Source: Rubripirellula reticaptiva
GTDB lineage: Bacteria > Planctomycetota > Planctomycetia > Pirellulales > Pirellulaceae
Reading direction: 5' to 3'
Length of the DNA: 64,000 nt
Assembly: GCF_007860175.1 (NCBI RefSeq)
Contig: NZ_SJPX01000003.1
Span: forward strand, 569,380-633,379
Below the pieces are notes generated by a model. It saw only the letters and a list, made by a program, of their open reading frames with translations. It was not told the origin of the DNA and ran no database searches. The position numbers and the translations under genes are program-made. Position 1 is the first letter of the stretch, and every line of letters begins with the position of its first letter. Shown here piece after piece: positions 47,101-55,900 of this stretch.

Positions 47101-48733
47101 CGGGACCAACCGCGCCACCGAGTGATCCCACGCGGTGGCATGACAGGCACGCTGTTTTTGAGTCGGCGAAGACTCTGGCTCCACGTTCCGCATCACCATG
47201 TTTGAGCGATTGAGCGGCGAAGCGTTCCACAATCGCAGCGTCGTAGGGCATCTCCGTCAGGCTCGATTGACTAATTGCCGGCTCCGTCGCTTTCGGGGGT
47301 TTCGCTTCTCCGATCGCGGTGAGGTTCCAGTATCCAACAGTTGCTCCGTCTCGATCAACAATCGTCGCAGCCTCCGCACTCAGTTCGCGAATCCCTTTCG
47401 AGATTCGTACCCAGTCGATCTGGCCATCACAGCGAAACGTTCCTTCGACCAATCTTCCGATCGCAAACGCTCCGGCGACCCTGGTTTCAAGATTGCGTGA
47501 TTCGATTGTTTGATCCGCGACTTGTTTGCCATCGGCATATAAACGCACGCGATGTGCCTCGTAGTGCATCGCAAGTGAATGTGGCTTCCCATCGCAGATC
47601 ATCGACGTGCTACGAACGTGATCAGGAACGCTGCCAGGCAGGTAAACCGTTAGCTCGCCGCTTCCCTTCATCGTGAACATTTCCCAGTGATCTGACGACG
47701 CCTTTGTATCGCTGGCCACCAACAAGTTGTATTGATCGCGACTGTGAATCGTCGCCCGAACTTCAACGGTGATTGGCGGGACGCGATAGGCACTCGCACC
47801 GGGAAAAACACGTCCCGATGATCGGCTGGAATCGTTTGTCGAGGGTTGGGGACCGGTCGGCTTTGGACCGCCGCTGCCAGGTTTGGCGATCTCTTTTCGA
47901 ACCCAGTCCAGTCCATCGCGATTTTCTAACAGCGACTGGCGAGCGTCCAATTCTGGGCGATGGTCGAGGATCCCGATCGGACCTTGGTAACCACTTGCGA
48001 CGAGAGTACGAATCATTGCCAGTTCGTGTTCCCCTTTGCCAATGCCAAGTATCTTTGGCTGAGCCTGTCGGTTCATGCCGTTCAAGTTCACGCACAGCAA
48101 ATAGGGCAGCATCTGATCGAGTGATTCTTTCCAGTCGTCGATATGCCCATGGCCATGATGGAAGTTGTAAACGATGCCGACGTGAGTTTGCCCCAGCTCG
48201 TGCAGTCGCTTGCAAACGGCCACAAGATTCTTTGGCTCGCCGCCCCAACCGCCATGGTTGTACAGTCCGAGTTTGCAATCTATCTCGCTGGTGCGGCGGC
48301 ATAGCGGCAGCAGACTCTTTGCAGCGGCTTGAACTTGTTCGGTTGCTGAGCCTTCGCCAGGAGCCGCAAGCGTTTGCCAAATCTGAGGATGGATCTCGTA
48401 CTTTTTAAACAGCTTGAACGCGTCCTCGTGAACGCTCCAGAATGCAAAGAACTCGATTCCCTGCTTTTTGTATTCCAGAATTTCCTGTTCAAAGGTGGGC
48501 ACATGCTCGTCGCGCCAATCGTAGGCACACCGAGTAATCCTCAGTTCCTTCAGCATCGACGCGCGTTCGGCTGGGCTGCGTTTCGTCGCGTCGAACGGGA
48601 CGATGCACCAAGCCACCTGGTTGTCGATACGAAGCAGATCGGCAGGCTCGGCACACCACGATTCGCCAATGTCCAGTACCGAAAGTAGGACGCTTAAAAA
48701 GATCGGAAATACCGTCGCCTTGGTTTTATTCAT
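44177..48733 (-). CDS. Exported multidomain redox protein: TIM barrel, LamG, cytochrome c, beta-propeller and cupredoxin
   Basis: A 1518-residue protein with a signal peptide about 1-28. Domains in order: a xylose-isomerase-like TIM barrel (about 35-285; LGLYNHGGWGGEP, VGIVYNFHHGHGH, ILDHRPELD), a LamG-like sandwich (about 315-455), a c-type haem site CLSCH (529-533) with distal Met626 in VMPDGL, a long beta-propeller of planctomycete dehydrogenase type (about 690-1390), and a C-terminal cupredoxin (about 1395-1518) with His1434 (PHNW), Cys1502, His1507 and Met1511. The Cys-x4-His-x3-Met spacing is that of azurin. Haem and blue copper in one chain suggest electron transfer from a sugar-type substrate. 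Substrate and partner are unknown. Confidence 0.85.
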   Translation of the reverse strand: MNKTKATVFPIFLSVLLSVLDIGESWCAEPADLLRIDNQVAWCIVPFDATKRSPAERASMLKELRITRCAYDWRDEHVPTFEQEILEYKKQGIEFFAFWSVHEDAFKLFKKYEIHPQIWQTLAAPGEGSATEQVQAAAKSLLPLCRRTSEIDCKLGLYNHGGWGGEPKNLVAVCKRLHELGQTHVGIVYNFHHGHGHIDDWKESLDQMLPYLLCVNLNGMNRQAQPKILGIGKGEHELAMIRTLVASGYQGPIGILDHRPELDARQSLLENRDGLDWVRKEIAKPGSGGPKPTGPQPSTNDSSRSSGRVFPGASAYRVPPITVEVRATIHSRDQYNLLVASDTKASSDHWEMFTMKGSGELTVYLPGSVPDHVRSTSMICDGKPHSLAMHYEAHRVRLYADGKQVADQTIESRNLETRVAGAFAIGRLVEGTFRCDGQIDWVRISKGIRELSAEAATIVDRDGATVGYWNLTAIGEAKPPKATEPAISQSSLTEMPYDAAIVERFAAQSLKHGDAERGARVFADSKTACLSCHRVGSLGGAVGPDLSVLAKDRTVNQIIESVLWPKREVKPEYTTWRILRSDGSILSGYKIADDEVGVTLRDTNTNVETRIASDDIEQLIAGDTVMPDGLAGAMRDEQQVDLFRFLSELGRDGQPLSESLQHAIRETQQQTAHSHQSAHFQVTREPLEPSRWPHCRADVNRDRQYDFYTKQAEHYRAATHFRALIAPYPGLDGGDQGHWGNQDEQTWADGRWNDAKLGSVQSGVFRAKGLTIPRGVCVQLGDDGELATCFNPDTLSYDAVWSGGFVKLNSVRHGFVDGLKPRGQLVKHEKSKAPDQSFQYHGFYRYGKRIVFAYRIGDAEYLDSPWVDDGKFVREVAPVDKHSLRAAISGGTSQWPDVLETDVVLGTETPYAIDTIELPTDNPWKIPLFCGDHDFLPDGSALVCTMQGDVWRVSGITFGSNQSGKAHWRRFASGLHQPLGLVVSDGKIFVQCRDQLTRLEDRNGDGEADFYECFSNAFVTSPAGHDFICGLQRDAAGNFYTASGNQGLLRISGDGTKAETIATGFRNPDGLGILPDGGVTVPVSEGQWTPASAINLVRPSSHSASESPSHFGYRGPIDGQPPELPLVYLPRGIDNSAGGQAYVASDTFGPLDGQLVHFSFGTGSWFVVLRDEVDGQSQGAVVPMTGDFLSGAHRGRFNPVDGQLYVSGMNGWGSYTPDDGCFQRVRYTGDSVQVPTGFHVHSNGVQVTFSAAIDPAIAEDPEQQFAQCWNYHYSTAYGSPELSTTHPGSPGHDHLSITSATVLPDGRSVFLEIPDLQPVNQLHLRMHVNEVDTLTCSPSGMGHDLFVTVHKMAQPFVDFPGYVAREKTIAVHPLLFDLAADNVKKVNPWQSEIASARKIEIVTGQNLAFATKQFRVKANEPISLRLSNPDVVPHNWVLVRPGTLKQVGELGNRLIADPTAVSRHYIPETDAVLVHTDIVDPGDEQTVNFIAPAAPGNYPFLCTFPGHWMVMNGTMIVE

Positions 48734-48814
48734 CGCGACATTGTCTGCGACACCCCATCAGCGATCAAGCGTTTGCGATCAAACCATACGACTCTAACCA
48801 ATCAGACGATCCGA

Positions 48815-49252
48815 TCAGACGGCCGGGCGGCGGTTGACAACGATCATCCGAGCCACTGCATAGCAACCAATCGCGGTTAGGATTCCGGCCGTGTCGGCTG
48901 CGAAATCCATCACGTCCGTTGTTCGGCCAGGTACCAGACCTTGAGTGATCTCGTCAAACGCGGCGTAAGCCATGCCAACAGCCGCGATCATCGCGAACCG
49001 CTTCAGCAACCGGTCGGAGTTCGTCGTATAGCACATCAGTAGCGCCAGGCCAAAGAAAGCCGAGAAATGCTTGATCTTATCGTTGACCTTGGGCGAAAAA
49101 TCGTGAACCGCTGGCAAGTGCGTTCCGGTAAATATCGCGATCCAGTAAATTGCTAGCGCAACGATGGCTAAACGGATTCCCAGGAGCGAAACTTTGGTGA
49201 CCGGGCGCATCGGCGGGTTTTCGATCGAGTAGGCTGGCGAGTAGGTTGACAT
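48815..49252 (-). CDS. VanZ-like membrane protein
   Basis: A 145-residue protein when started at ATG 49252; earlier in-frame starts (ATG 49276, GTG 49309) cannot be excluded and none has a good ribosome-binding site. Four hydrophobic segments are seen. DKIKHFSAFFGLALLM and YAAFDEITQGLVPGRTTDVMDF, then DFAADTAGI are the VanZ-family signature. VanZ relatives are associated with teicoplanin resistance or with cell-envelope upkeep, but most are uncharacterised, so no resistance is implied. The gene is divergent from the DUF1080-like gene at 49429. Confidence 0.78.
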   Translation of the reverse strand: MSTYSPAYSIENPPMRPVTKVSLLGIRLAIVALAIYWIAIFTGTHLPAVHDFSPKVNDKIKHFSAFFGLALLMCYTTNSDRLLKRFAMIAAVGMAYAAFDEITQGLVPGRTTDVMDFAADTAGILTAIGCYAVARMIVVNRRPAV

Positions 49253-49428
49253 CCTAGCGGCAGTGGCTGGGACCATCCGACGTTGAATTGGTTGACGAGT
49301 TTGTAGCACACGTTTACCCGTTTTTCGTAGAAACTGAAAGTCGCCGCATCGCTTTCGGACAAACCGCTTTGACCCTCGCGATCACTTTCTTCCGCACAAG
49401 CTTCCATCGTTCTTATAAGGTGCCTCTC

Positions 49429-50214
49429 GTGAATCGTTTTGCGACATGCTTGCTGTTTTCGACATGGTTGAGTCTTACTCCCTTGTCCCGTGCCGACGAC
49501 CCTAATACCGCCGCAGCGGAATCGAAGGCGGTTTCAACTAGCCCAGTCGGAGGGGCGGCGTCAGAAAAAGAGGCAGCCTCAGAAAAAGGGGCAGCGCCAG
49601 CAAAGCAGTGGAAGCCGCTTTCGGCAAAATGGACGGCTTGCCAGTTCGGCGGCGACGGTCCGACTGAGATCACGCCAAACGAGAAAGAGGGCGCTGCGAT
49701 CAAAGTCGAAATCGGCGATCCTCTCTCCGGAGTCCGCTGGGACGGTGAAGTCGCCAAAGAAAACTACGAAATCGAAATGGAAGGACGCCGCACCGAAGGG
49801 TTCGACTTCTTCTGCGGTCTGACTTTCCCGGTCGGTGACAGTCACGTCACGTTTGTGCTGGGCGGTTGGGGCGGCGGCGTGGTGGGGATCAGTAACATTG
49901 ACGGAATGGACGCTAGCGAGAATGCACAGGCGTTCTATAAGACGTTTGCGAACGGCGAGTGGCAGAAGATTCGCGTCCGCGTCGACCCCGAGCAAATCCA
50001 GTGCTGGATCAACGACAAAGTTGCGATCGAGCAAACTCGATCCGATCACCGTTTCGATCTTCGCTATGAGATGGAAGTCTGTCGGCCGCTTGGGCTTGCC
50101 GCTTACATGTGCAAGGCCGAATACCGGAACATCCGAGTACGTGAGTTGACCAAAGCCGAGCTAGCCGAAGCCAAAAAAGCAGCGGAAATCCGGGCGGCCG
50201 AAGACGATGAGTGA
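49429..50214 (+). CDS. Exported DUF1080-like (LamG-fold) protein
   Basis: A 261-residue protein started at GTG 49429, which has AGG eight bases upstream and begins a good signal peptide (NRFATCLLFSTWLSLTPLSRA); the open frame itself reaches 49288. A Glu/Ala/Lys-rich linker with repeated ASEKEA/ASEKGA units (about 30-65) follows. Residues about 70-245 are a jelly-roll of the DUF1080/3-keto-disaccharide hydrolase type: YEIEMEGRRTEGFDFFCGLTFP, FVLGGWGGGVVGISN, NGEWQKIRVRVDPEQIQCWIND and LAAYMCKAEYRNIRVREL. Many planctomycete paralogues exist; enzymes of the family cleave 3-keto-glycosides, but this member may only bind sugars. The gene ends 24 bp before tadA. Confidence 0.82.
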   Translation: MNRFATCLLFSTWLSLTPLSRADDPNTAAAESKAVSTSPVGGAASEKEAASEKGAAPAKQWKPLSAKWTACQFGGDGPTEITPNEKEGAAIKVEIGDPLSGVRWDGEVAKENYEIEMEGRRTEGFDFFCGLTFPVGDSHVTFVLGGWGGGVVGISNIDGMDASENAQAFYKTFANGEWQKIRVRVDPEQIQCWINDKVAIEQTRSDHRFDLRYEMEVCRPLGLAAYMCKAEYRNIRVRELTKAELAEAKKAAEIRAAEDDE

Positions 50215-50238
50215 TGAACCACGAATGATGCGCAACGA

Positions 50239-50736
50239 ATGATAAACAACGAAGAATCTGAAAAGCTGCTGCTTGAATTTGATACTCACTGGATGACGCG
50301 AGCCCTCGAGCAGGCGTTCGCAGCATCGACGGCCGACGAGGTTCCCGTCGGTGCGGTGATTGTTCGCGACGGCGATTTGATTGCGTCGGCATCGAATCAG
50401 CGAGAATCGCTGCATGATCCGACTGCTCACGCGGAAATGATCGCCATCACTCAAGCAGCCGCGTCCATCGACGATTGGCGTTTGGAGCGATGCACTCTGT
50501 ATGTGACGCTAGAACCGTGCCTGATGTGCGCTGGTGCGATTCTGCAATCCAGAATCCCGCGCGTCGTGTTTGGGGCGACCGATCCCAAGGGCGGTGCCGT
50601 CACCAGCCTGTTTCACGTGTTGGAAGATCCCCGGTTGAACCACCAATGCTTGGTGACCGGCGGGATCCTGGCGGAACAGTCCGGCCGCGTGCTGACGGAA
50701 TTCTTTGCCGCAAAGCGCGCGATGGGCAAAAAGTAG
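50239..50736 (+). CDS. tadA: tRNA adenosine-34 deaminase
   Basis: A 165-residue zinc deaminase. HAEMIAI (64-70) supplies the His ligand and the proton-shuttle Glu66; PCLMC (93-97) supplies Cys94 and Cys97. [19 protein letters not shown] and the [16 protein letters not shown] loop are typical of TadA, which makes inosine at the wobble base of tRNA-Arg(ACG). The C-terminus [14 protein letters not shown] also fits. A guanine-deaminase relative is less likely given PCLMCAGAI and the GA(x)DPK loop. Essential in most bacteria. Cytoplasmic; 24 bp after the preceding gene, so probably cotranscribed. Confidence 0.92.
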   Translation: MINNEESEKLLLEFDTHWMTRALEQAFAASTADEVPVGAVIVRDGDLIASASNQRESLHDPTAHAEMIAITQAAASIDDWRLERCTLYVTLEPCLMCAGAILQSRIPRVVFGATDPKGGAVTSLFHVLEDPRLNHQCLVTGGILAEQSGRVLTEFFAAKRAMGKK

Positions 50737-51081
50737 TTGCTGTTTCTCGTTTGCAGCGAAAAATCAGCTTGGTCGATCGGAAAAGGCCTGATTCAGCCGG
50801 GTTTCGCGCTTTAGCGTCGCTTGGGCAGCATGGTTTAAGTTGTTCCGGTTCTGATGATTCTTACTCTTTTGCCACTTCTATCGCCAAAGAAGCTAAGCCT
50901 TTTCGACTGACCTGGCCGATACTACCGTCATAACCCGAAGTTTTCCGGTTTGACGCGGCTTTTGTGGCCTTGTCGGAAGGAAACGGGGGGCGTCGAAAGT
51001 TGTTTCGGCGATTGGGATGACGGGAATCGGCTGCGGGTCGGTTCCCCGAGAAAAATTAACTGCAAGACGGTGGAACAAGCG
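50737..51081. other. Intergenic region upstream of the outer-membrane protein gene
   Basis: 345 bp between tadA and the next start. The upstream frame of the next gene stays open back to 50950 but reads as non-coding (odd composition, no signal peptide). I see no tRNA, repeat or clear promoter boxes. A GGTGGAA sits seven bases before the chosen ATG. Confidence 0.5.
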
Positions 51082-52287
51082 ATGTCGGTACGGAAGCTGA
51101 CTGCAAGTCTACTCACAGCCCTGGCGTTGCTGGGCGGAGTCGCATCGGTAGGCGCCCAGGAACATTTTCCTGCGGCTGATCCTTTCGCGTTCGATCCCGA
51201 CTTCAATTGGTTCGAGCCCGTCTACGACGTGGACTTGGCCGATATGAAGCCGAGTAAGCGAGCGCCAACAGGTTGGTTCGCGACATATGATCGCTTGAAC
51301 CTTTACGGCTCGCGTCCTGAACTGGACGAACCGGGCACCAACTTGTCAGGCACGACGAATGCCGAAACCAAGTTGGATTCGGGTTGGGGGCACCGATACG
51401 AAATCGGTTACATGCTTCCCGATGCCGACAAAGGCTGGACACTCAATTGGACTAGCAACAACGTTCACCAAGCCTACGCGGTTCGGCGTGAACGGTTTAA
51501 CCGGTACAACGGTGGTCAAGTCACGGGCGGCAGCGGTGACAGCGACGCTTTCGGCGCGTTCGGCTTTGAAACGCCACCCGGTGTCCGGAACAACGAAGGC
51601 TATAGCTATCGATTCATCGATATCGCGACGTCGGAAAACTTCATCAACTACAACAGCTACGAATTGAACAAGACGTGGCGAATGGAACCGTATCACTATG
51701 GTGGTATTCTAGAACCGTTGGTGGGTCTGCGTTGGATGCGAGTGAAGGACTACAACTTCTCGCAAAGCTTTAACGTTGACGTCAGCGACCCACTTCAGGG
51801 TGAGCCCATCGACAGCATTGTCGAGCAAATGACATCCGACAACGCGATCACTGACAACGACTTGTTGGGTGGGCAAGTGGGTTTCCGATACATGAAAGCG
51901 ATGGGTCGGTTCACGTACTCAAGCGACTTCAAGTGCTTCTTCGGCGGCAACTATCAGTGCTCGACCTACGATCGAACGATCGAACGCGTTGTATACGACA
52001 ACCCGGTGACCATCGGTGATCCACCGATCTTCATTGATCACGATAAGGATACGACCCGTCCTCAGTACACTCGCAACGAAGAGTTCTTTGTTGGATTCGA
52101 CGTCCGAGGCGAAGTTGGTTATCAGTTGACCAGGATGCTCCAAGTTCGTGCTGGCTTTCAAGTCATCGACATCGCTCGTGGCTTGTGGCGAGGCGGCTCA
52201 GGCACCGGTGGTGTCGTGTCGGCTGGCGACAACGATCAAGACTATGTCATGGTCGGCGGAACGTTCGGGTTGAGCCTGAACCACTAA
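51082..52287 (+). CDS. Predicted outer-membrane beta-barrel protein
   Basis: A 401-residue protein started at ATG 51082, with a clear signal peptide MSVRKLTASLLTALALLGG to SVGAQ. The mature part is rich in aromatic residues and alternates polar and hydrophobic positions, e.g. WGHRYEIGYMLP, GWTLNWTSNN, GILEPLVGLRWMRVKDY, VGFRYMKAMGRFTYSSDFK, GEVGYQLTRMLQVRAGFQ. It ends YVMVGGTFGLSLNH, like a last barrel strand. This fits the planctomycete outer-membrane barrel families (for example BBP7 type), though I cannot prove membership. The gene is followed by a strong terminator, consistent with an abundant monocistronic product. Confidence 0.75.
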   Translation: MSVRKLTASLLTALALLGGVASVGAQEHFPAADPFAFDPDFNWFEPVYDVDLADMKPSKRAPTGWFATYDRLNLYGSRPELDEPGTNLSGTTNAETKLDSGWGHRYEIGYMLPDADKGWTLNWTSNNVHQAYAVRRERFNRYNGGQVTGGSGDSDAFGAFGFETPPGVRNNEGYSYRFIDIATSENFINYNSYELNKTWRMEPYHYGGILEPLVGLRWMRVKDYNFSQSFNVDVSDPLQGEPIDSIVEQMTSDNAITDNDLLGGQVGFRYMKAMGRFTYSSDFKCFFGGNYQCSTYDRTIERVVYDNPVTIGDPPIFIDHDKDTTRPQYTRNEEFFVGFDVRGEVGYQLTRMLQVRAGFQVIDIARGLWRGGSGTGGVVSAGDNDQDYVMVGGTFGLSLNH

Positions 52288-52316
52288 GAAAAATCGTTAT
52301 CCCAATTGCGAAATCG

Positions 52317-52358
52317 AAAGCGGCTGCTGGAAGGAAACTTCCGGCGGCCGCTTTTTTT
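52317..52358 (+). terminator. Strong rho-independent terminator
   Basis: A 15-base stem (52319-52333 with 52338-52352, G-U pairs allowed, no mismatches) closed by a GAAA tetraloop (52334-52337) and followed by seven T (52352-52358). It lies 30 bp after the stop of the outer-membrane protein gene. Confidence 0.93.
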
Positions 52359-52523
52359 CGTTGCGCCGACAAATTCAATCGCAAAAGCTTCGGCACGTAT
52401 GCTTGGCCGAATGATCATATCTAGGCGCATAAAAAAACCGAAACGATGGCACAGTCCTGAGACTAGCAACCGTTTCGGCGATGTGTGTTCTTCAATCGGG
52501 TCTCGGCCGCGGCCGATTTCGAA

Positions 52524-52706
52524 TTACGCTTTGGTCGCGAGAGCGCGTAGTTCGTCAAGTTCAACCGTCAAGCGGTGACGCAGAGGGCTTTCTGGACGCA
52601 GTTCGTCTTCGAGCAATTCCTCGGCCTTGTCAAAAGTTTCTTCGGTTCGGTCGTTGGTCTTCATCAGTTGCCGAAACATGGTCTCGACGGTGGACTCGGT
52701 AAGCAA
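52524..52706 (-). CDS. 60-residue conserved-looking small protein
   Basis: The open frame reaches a GTG at 52733, but the best start is TTG 52706: AAAAGGGAG, a near-perfect Shine-Dalgarno, ends six bases upstream. The 60-residue product (MLTESTVETMFRQLMKTNDR...) is acidic and helical, with a coiled-coil-like centre (TEETFDKAEELLEDELRPES) and a Leu/Arg-rich end (RHRLTVELDELRALATKA). No domain is recognised. Presence of a strong site together with a coding-like third-base pattern argues it is real. It lies on the same strand downstream of the acyl ligase fusion (205 bp from that stop) and could be read from its transcript. Confidence 0.6.
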   Translation of the reverse strand: MLTESTVETMFRQLMKTNDRTEETFDKAEELLEDELRPESPLRHRLTVELDELRALATKA

Positions 52707-52712
52707 AATATT

Positions 52713-52721
52713 CTCCCTTTT
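52713..52721 (-). promoter_or_regulatory. Strong ribosome-binding site deciding a TTG start
   Basis: AAAAGGGAG on the minus strand (52721-52713), with six bases to the TTG at 52706. It supports the short form of the 60-residue protein over the upstream GTG. Most genes in this window have weaker sites. Confidence 0.6.
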
Positions 52722-52910
52722 AAAATGAAACACGGCAATGCTGCGAGGAACGATGTGTCTCGAATCGCGGACTTAATTAGAGAACCGTCCCTGTCGCCAT
52801 CCGCAGCAATCTCGCACCCTCTAATTCTAGAATAGCGAAACCTGTCTGCAAGGGCTAAAGATCGTTGGGTTGGCTCGAACACCAAAGTAAGTTGTCACCG
52901 CGACTGCAAA

Positions 52911-55900
52911 CTAAACGGCCGCTTTCTCTTCGACGCTGCCGCTACGGAGTTCCGCAATATGCTTGGCGGTCTGCGCGACTGTGAACCGAATCTGTTCTTC
53001 ACTGTGCTCGCTTGTCACGAAAAAACGTAACCTCGCAGCCGATTCGTCGACTGCGGGATACAAAATCGGTTGGACGTTGATGCCATCGGCCTTCAAACGG
53101 TTCGACAAACGAAGCGCGAGCATCGAATTGCCCGTAATGACAGGGACGACCGGCGTTCCGGCGCTATCGCCGGTGTCCAGGCCCGCTTCTTGACAAAGCG
53201 ACAAGAACAATTCGCTGCGACTGCGCAGTCGATCCACTCGGTCGGGTTCGCGCTCGAGCGTGTCGATTGCCGCGAGTGCGGCGGCAACTTGTGCGGGGGG
53301 CATTCCTACGCTGAACACAAAGCCGGGCGCGGTGTAACGCAGCAATTCGACTAACGCCTCGCTACCGGCGATGAAACCGCCGCACGATGCGGCACTCTTA
53401 CTTAACGTGCCCATCCAAATGTCGACGTCGCGTGCGTTGACACCGAAGTGTTCAGACATCCCTCGACCGGTCTTCCCCATCGTCCCGAAACTGTGGGCTT
53501 CATCGACCATCAACATCGCACGGTGCTTTTTCTTGACTTCGATGAACTTCGGCAGGTTCGAAAAGTCACCGTCCATGCTGTAGACGCCTTCGATGACGAC
53601 CAACACGCGACGATACTGATCTCGTAACTCGACTAGCATTCGGTCGAGTGCGTCGTAGTCGTTGTGCGGGAACGGTCGGCGACGCGCCCCGGAAAGCAAC
53701 GCGCCTTGGACAATGCTGTTGTGTGCTAAAGAGTCGTGAATAATCAAGTCGCCAGCACCGACCAAGTGGCCGATCGTCGTTTCATTGGTTGCGTGACCAC
53801 CGACCATTAAGATCGAATTGTCGACTCCGATCCAATTTGCGATCCGTTTTTCCAGTTGCCCGTGGATTGGTTTTTCGCCCGAAACCAAACGGCTGGCCGA
53901 CACGCTGGTGCCGTACTCGCGAACCGCATTGGCCGCAGCATTGGAAACGTCCGGGTGGCCGCTGAGTCCCAGGTAGTTGTAGCTGGCAAAACTGATCAGT
54001 TTTTTGCCGTCAACGATCGTCGTGTCGCCAACGATTCCGTCGTGGACAGTGAAGAACGGATTTGGCACACCGGTCATCAGCATCTGACGCATGGTCGTTT
54101 TCAGTCGACGGTACTCGGCGAACTGTTCAACGCTGTCTTCGGCTTCGACCGGCTCGACTTTAGCGGTGCGGACGCCCGTTGCTGTGATGCGAGAATCAGC
54201 TGTCATCGCATCGTCGTCGTGAATTTCGCCACGCAACATCGCTTCGGCGATCGATTCGCCGCCGGGTGGCAAATACCGCTGGATCGCAACTGCAGTTTGT
54301 CCGATGGTTTCGATTTCATCCAAAACTTGTTCGGGAAAGCGACCACCAAACGTGCGTTCTAGCTTTCTTGCGATTTCCAAACGTTCCAGACTGTCCAAAC
54401 CCAAATCCAACACGATGTTGGTGTCCAGGTTCAATTTTCCTGCCCGTTCGCCAGCGACGTGACGCACATGGTGACCGATGACTTCGACAATCGCGACGCT
54501 GACGTCGGATGCATCGATCGCCTGCGTACCGCTCGCCGAGGCTGCTTGCATCATCGGCGCAGCATCCGTTGGAGCGTTCCCACCGGATTCTTCCCAGCGG
54601 ACCCATTTGGCGATCAATTTCAAGTCGCCGTCTCGAACCGCGTGCAAGCAAGCGTGACGCTGGATTTTGCCGCTGCTGGTTTTCGGGATGCTACTGTTGC
54701 GGACCAAGTAAACCGCGTCCGGAGGTAACTCGTGCTCGGACGTTACGGCTCGCCGAATTGCTTGGATTTGTGAATCCCAATCGATGTTTCGGTCGCGAAT
54801 GACTTCGGCAACGATCACCAACTGTTCGCGACCATCATGCTCCATCGCAACCGCCCCGACCGATCCAGCTTGAACGGCCTCAGACGCTGATTCGACCGTT
54901 TCTTCGATGTCTTGCGGGTATCGATTCACGCCACGGACAATGATCATGTCCTTCAAACGGCCGGAAACGTAGAGCTGGTTTTCGTACAAGAATCCCAGGT
55001 CACCGGTCCGCAAGAACGGCCCGTCGCCATCGATCGTTGTGGCTCGAAACGTTTGGTCTGTTGCCTCTTTGCGACGATAGTAACCTTGTCCGACCGATGG
55101 GCTTTGGACCCAAATTTCGCCGATCGAATCACCCGGCAGTTTCTCGCGAGTTTCAGGGTCGACGATTAGAACCCGTTCGTTTGATAACACGGCGCCACAG
55201 CCCACTAGCTGGCGAGCCGCGTTATGTTCGGACGAAACCGGACGTACGATTTTCTGTTCCAATCCGCGACCGTCAAACGTCGTGATCACTGGACGCGGTG
55301 TCGTCGGTCCGCCAGTGACAATCAACGTGGTTTCGGCCATTCCGTAACATGGCAGCGAGGCGGACGCATTGAAGCCGAGCTTACCGAATCGATCGGAAAA
55401 CTCTCGCAGCGTTGATTCGCGAATAGGTTCAGCGCCGTTGAAGGCGATTTTCCACTGCGAAAGATCAACGCCCTCGAGTTCTGAATCCAAAATTTTGTCA
55501 GCACAGAGCTGGTACGAAAAGTTGGGACCGCCGGAAATCGAGACGTTGTATTTCGATATCCCTTGCAGCCATCGCACCGGACGTTGCAAGAACGTCATCG
55601 GGCTCATCAACACGTTTGGCCGTCCCATGTACAACGGCATCAGGACTCCGCCGACCAATCCCATGTCGTGATACGTCGGCAACCAACTCATGCCGACAAA
55701 TTCGTGGTCTGGTTCAAACGCTTCCAAGATCAATTCACTGTTTGCGATCAGGTTGCCCTGGTTCAGCATCACGCCCTTGGGCGAACCCGTCGATCCGCTG
55801 GTGTACTGCAACACCGCCAACGAGTGCTCGCTAAGTCTTGGGCGTCGCCAGCCGGCTGCGTTTCGGCATTTGGGATCGTCGGTACCAAGCAACTGCACGC

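Noticed and set aside
47763-48408. Open frames of about 205-211 codons on both strands
   Set aside because: Both overlap the TIM-barrel part of the 1518-residue protein in other frames.
50737-51081. Possible tRNA or small RNA gene
   Set aside because: No cloverleaf, T-loop motif or terminator could be found.
52288-52523. Possible riboswitch fold after the outer-membrane gene
   Set aside because: The strong hairpin ends in a T-run and is a plain terminator.
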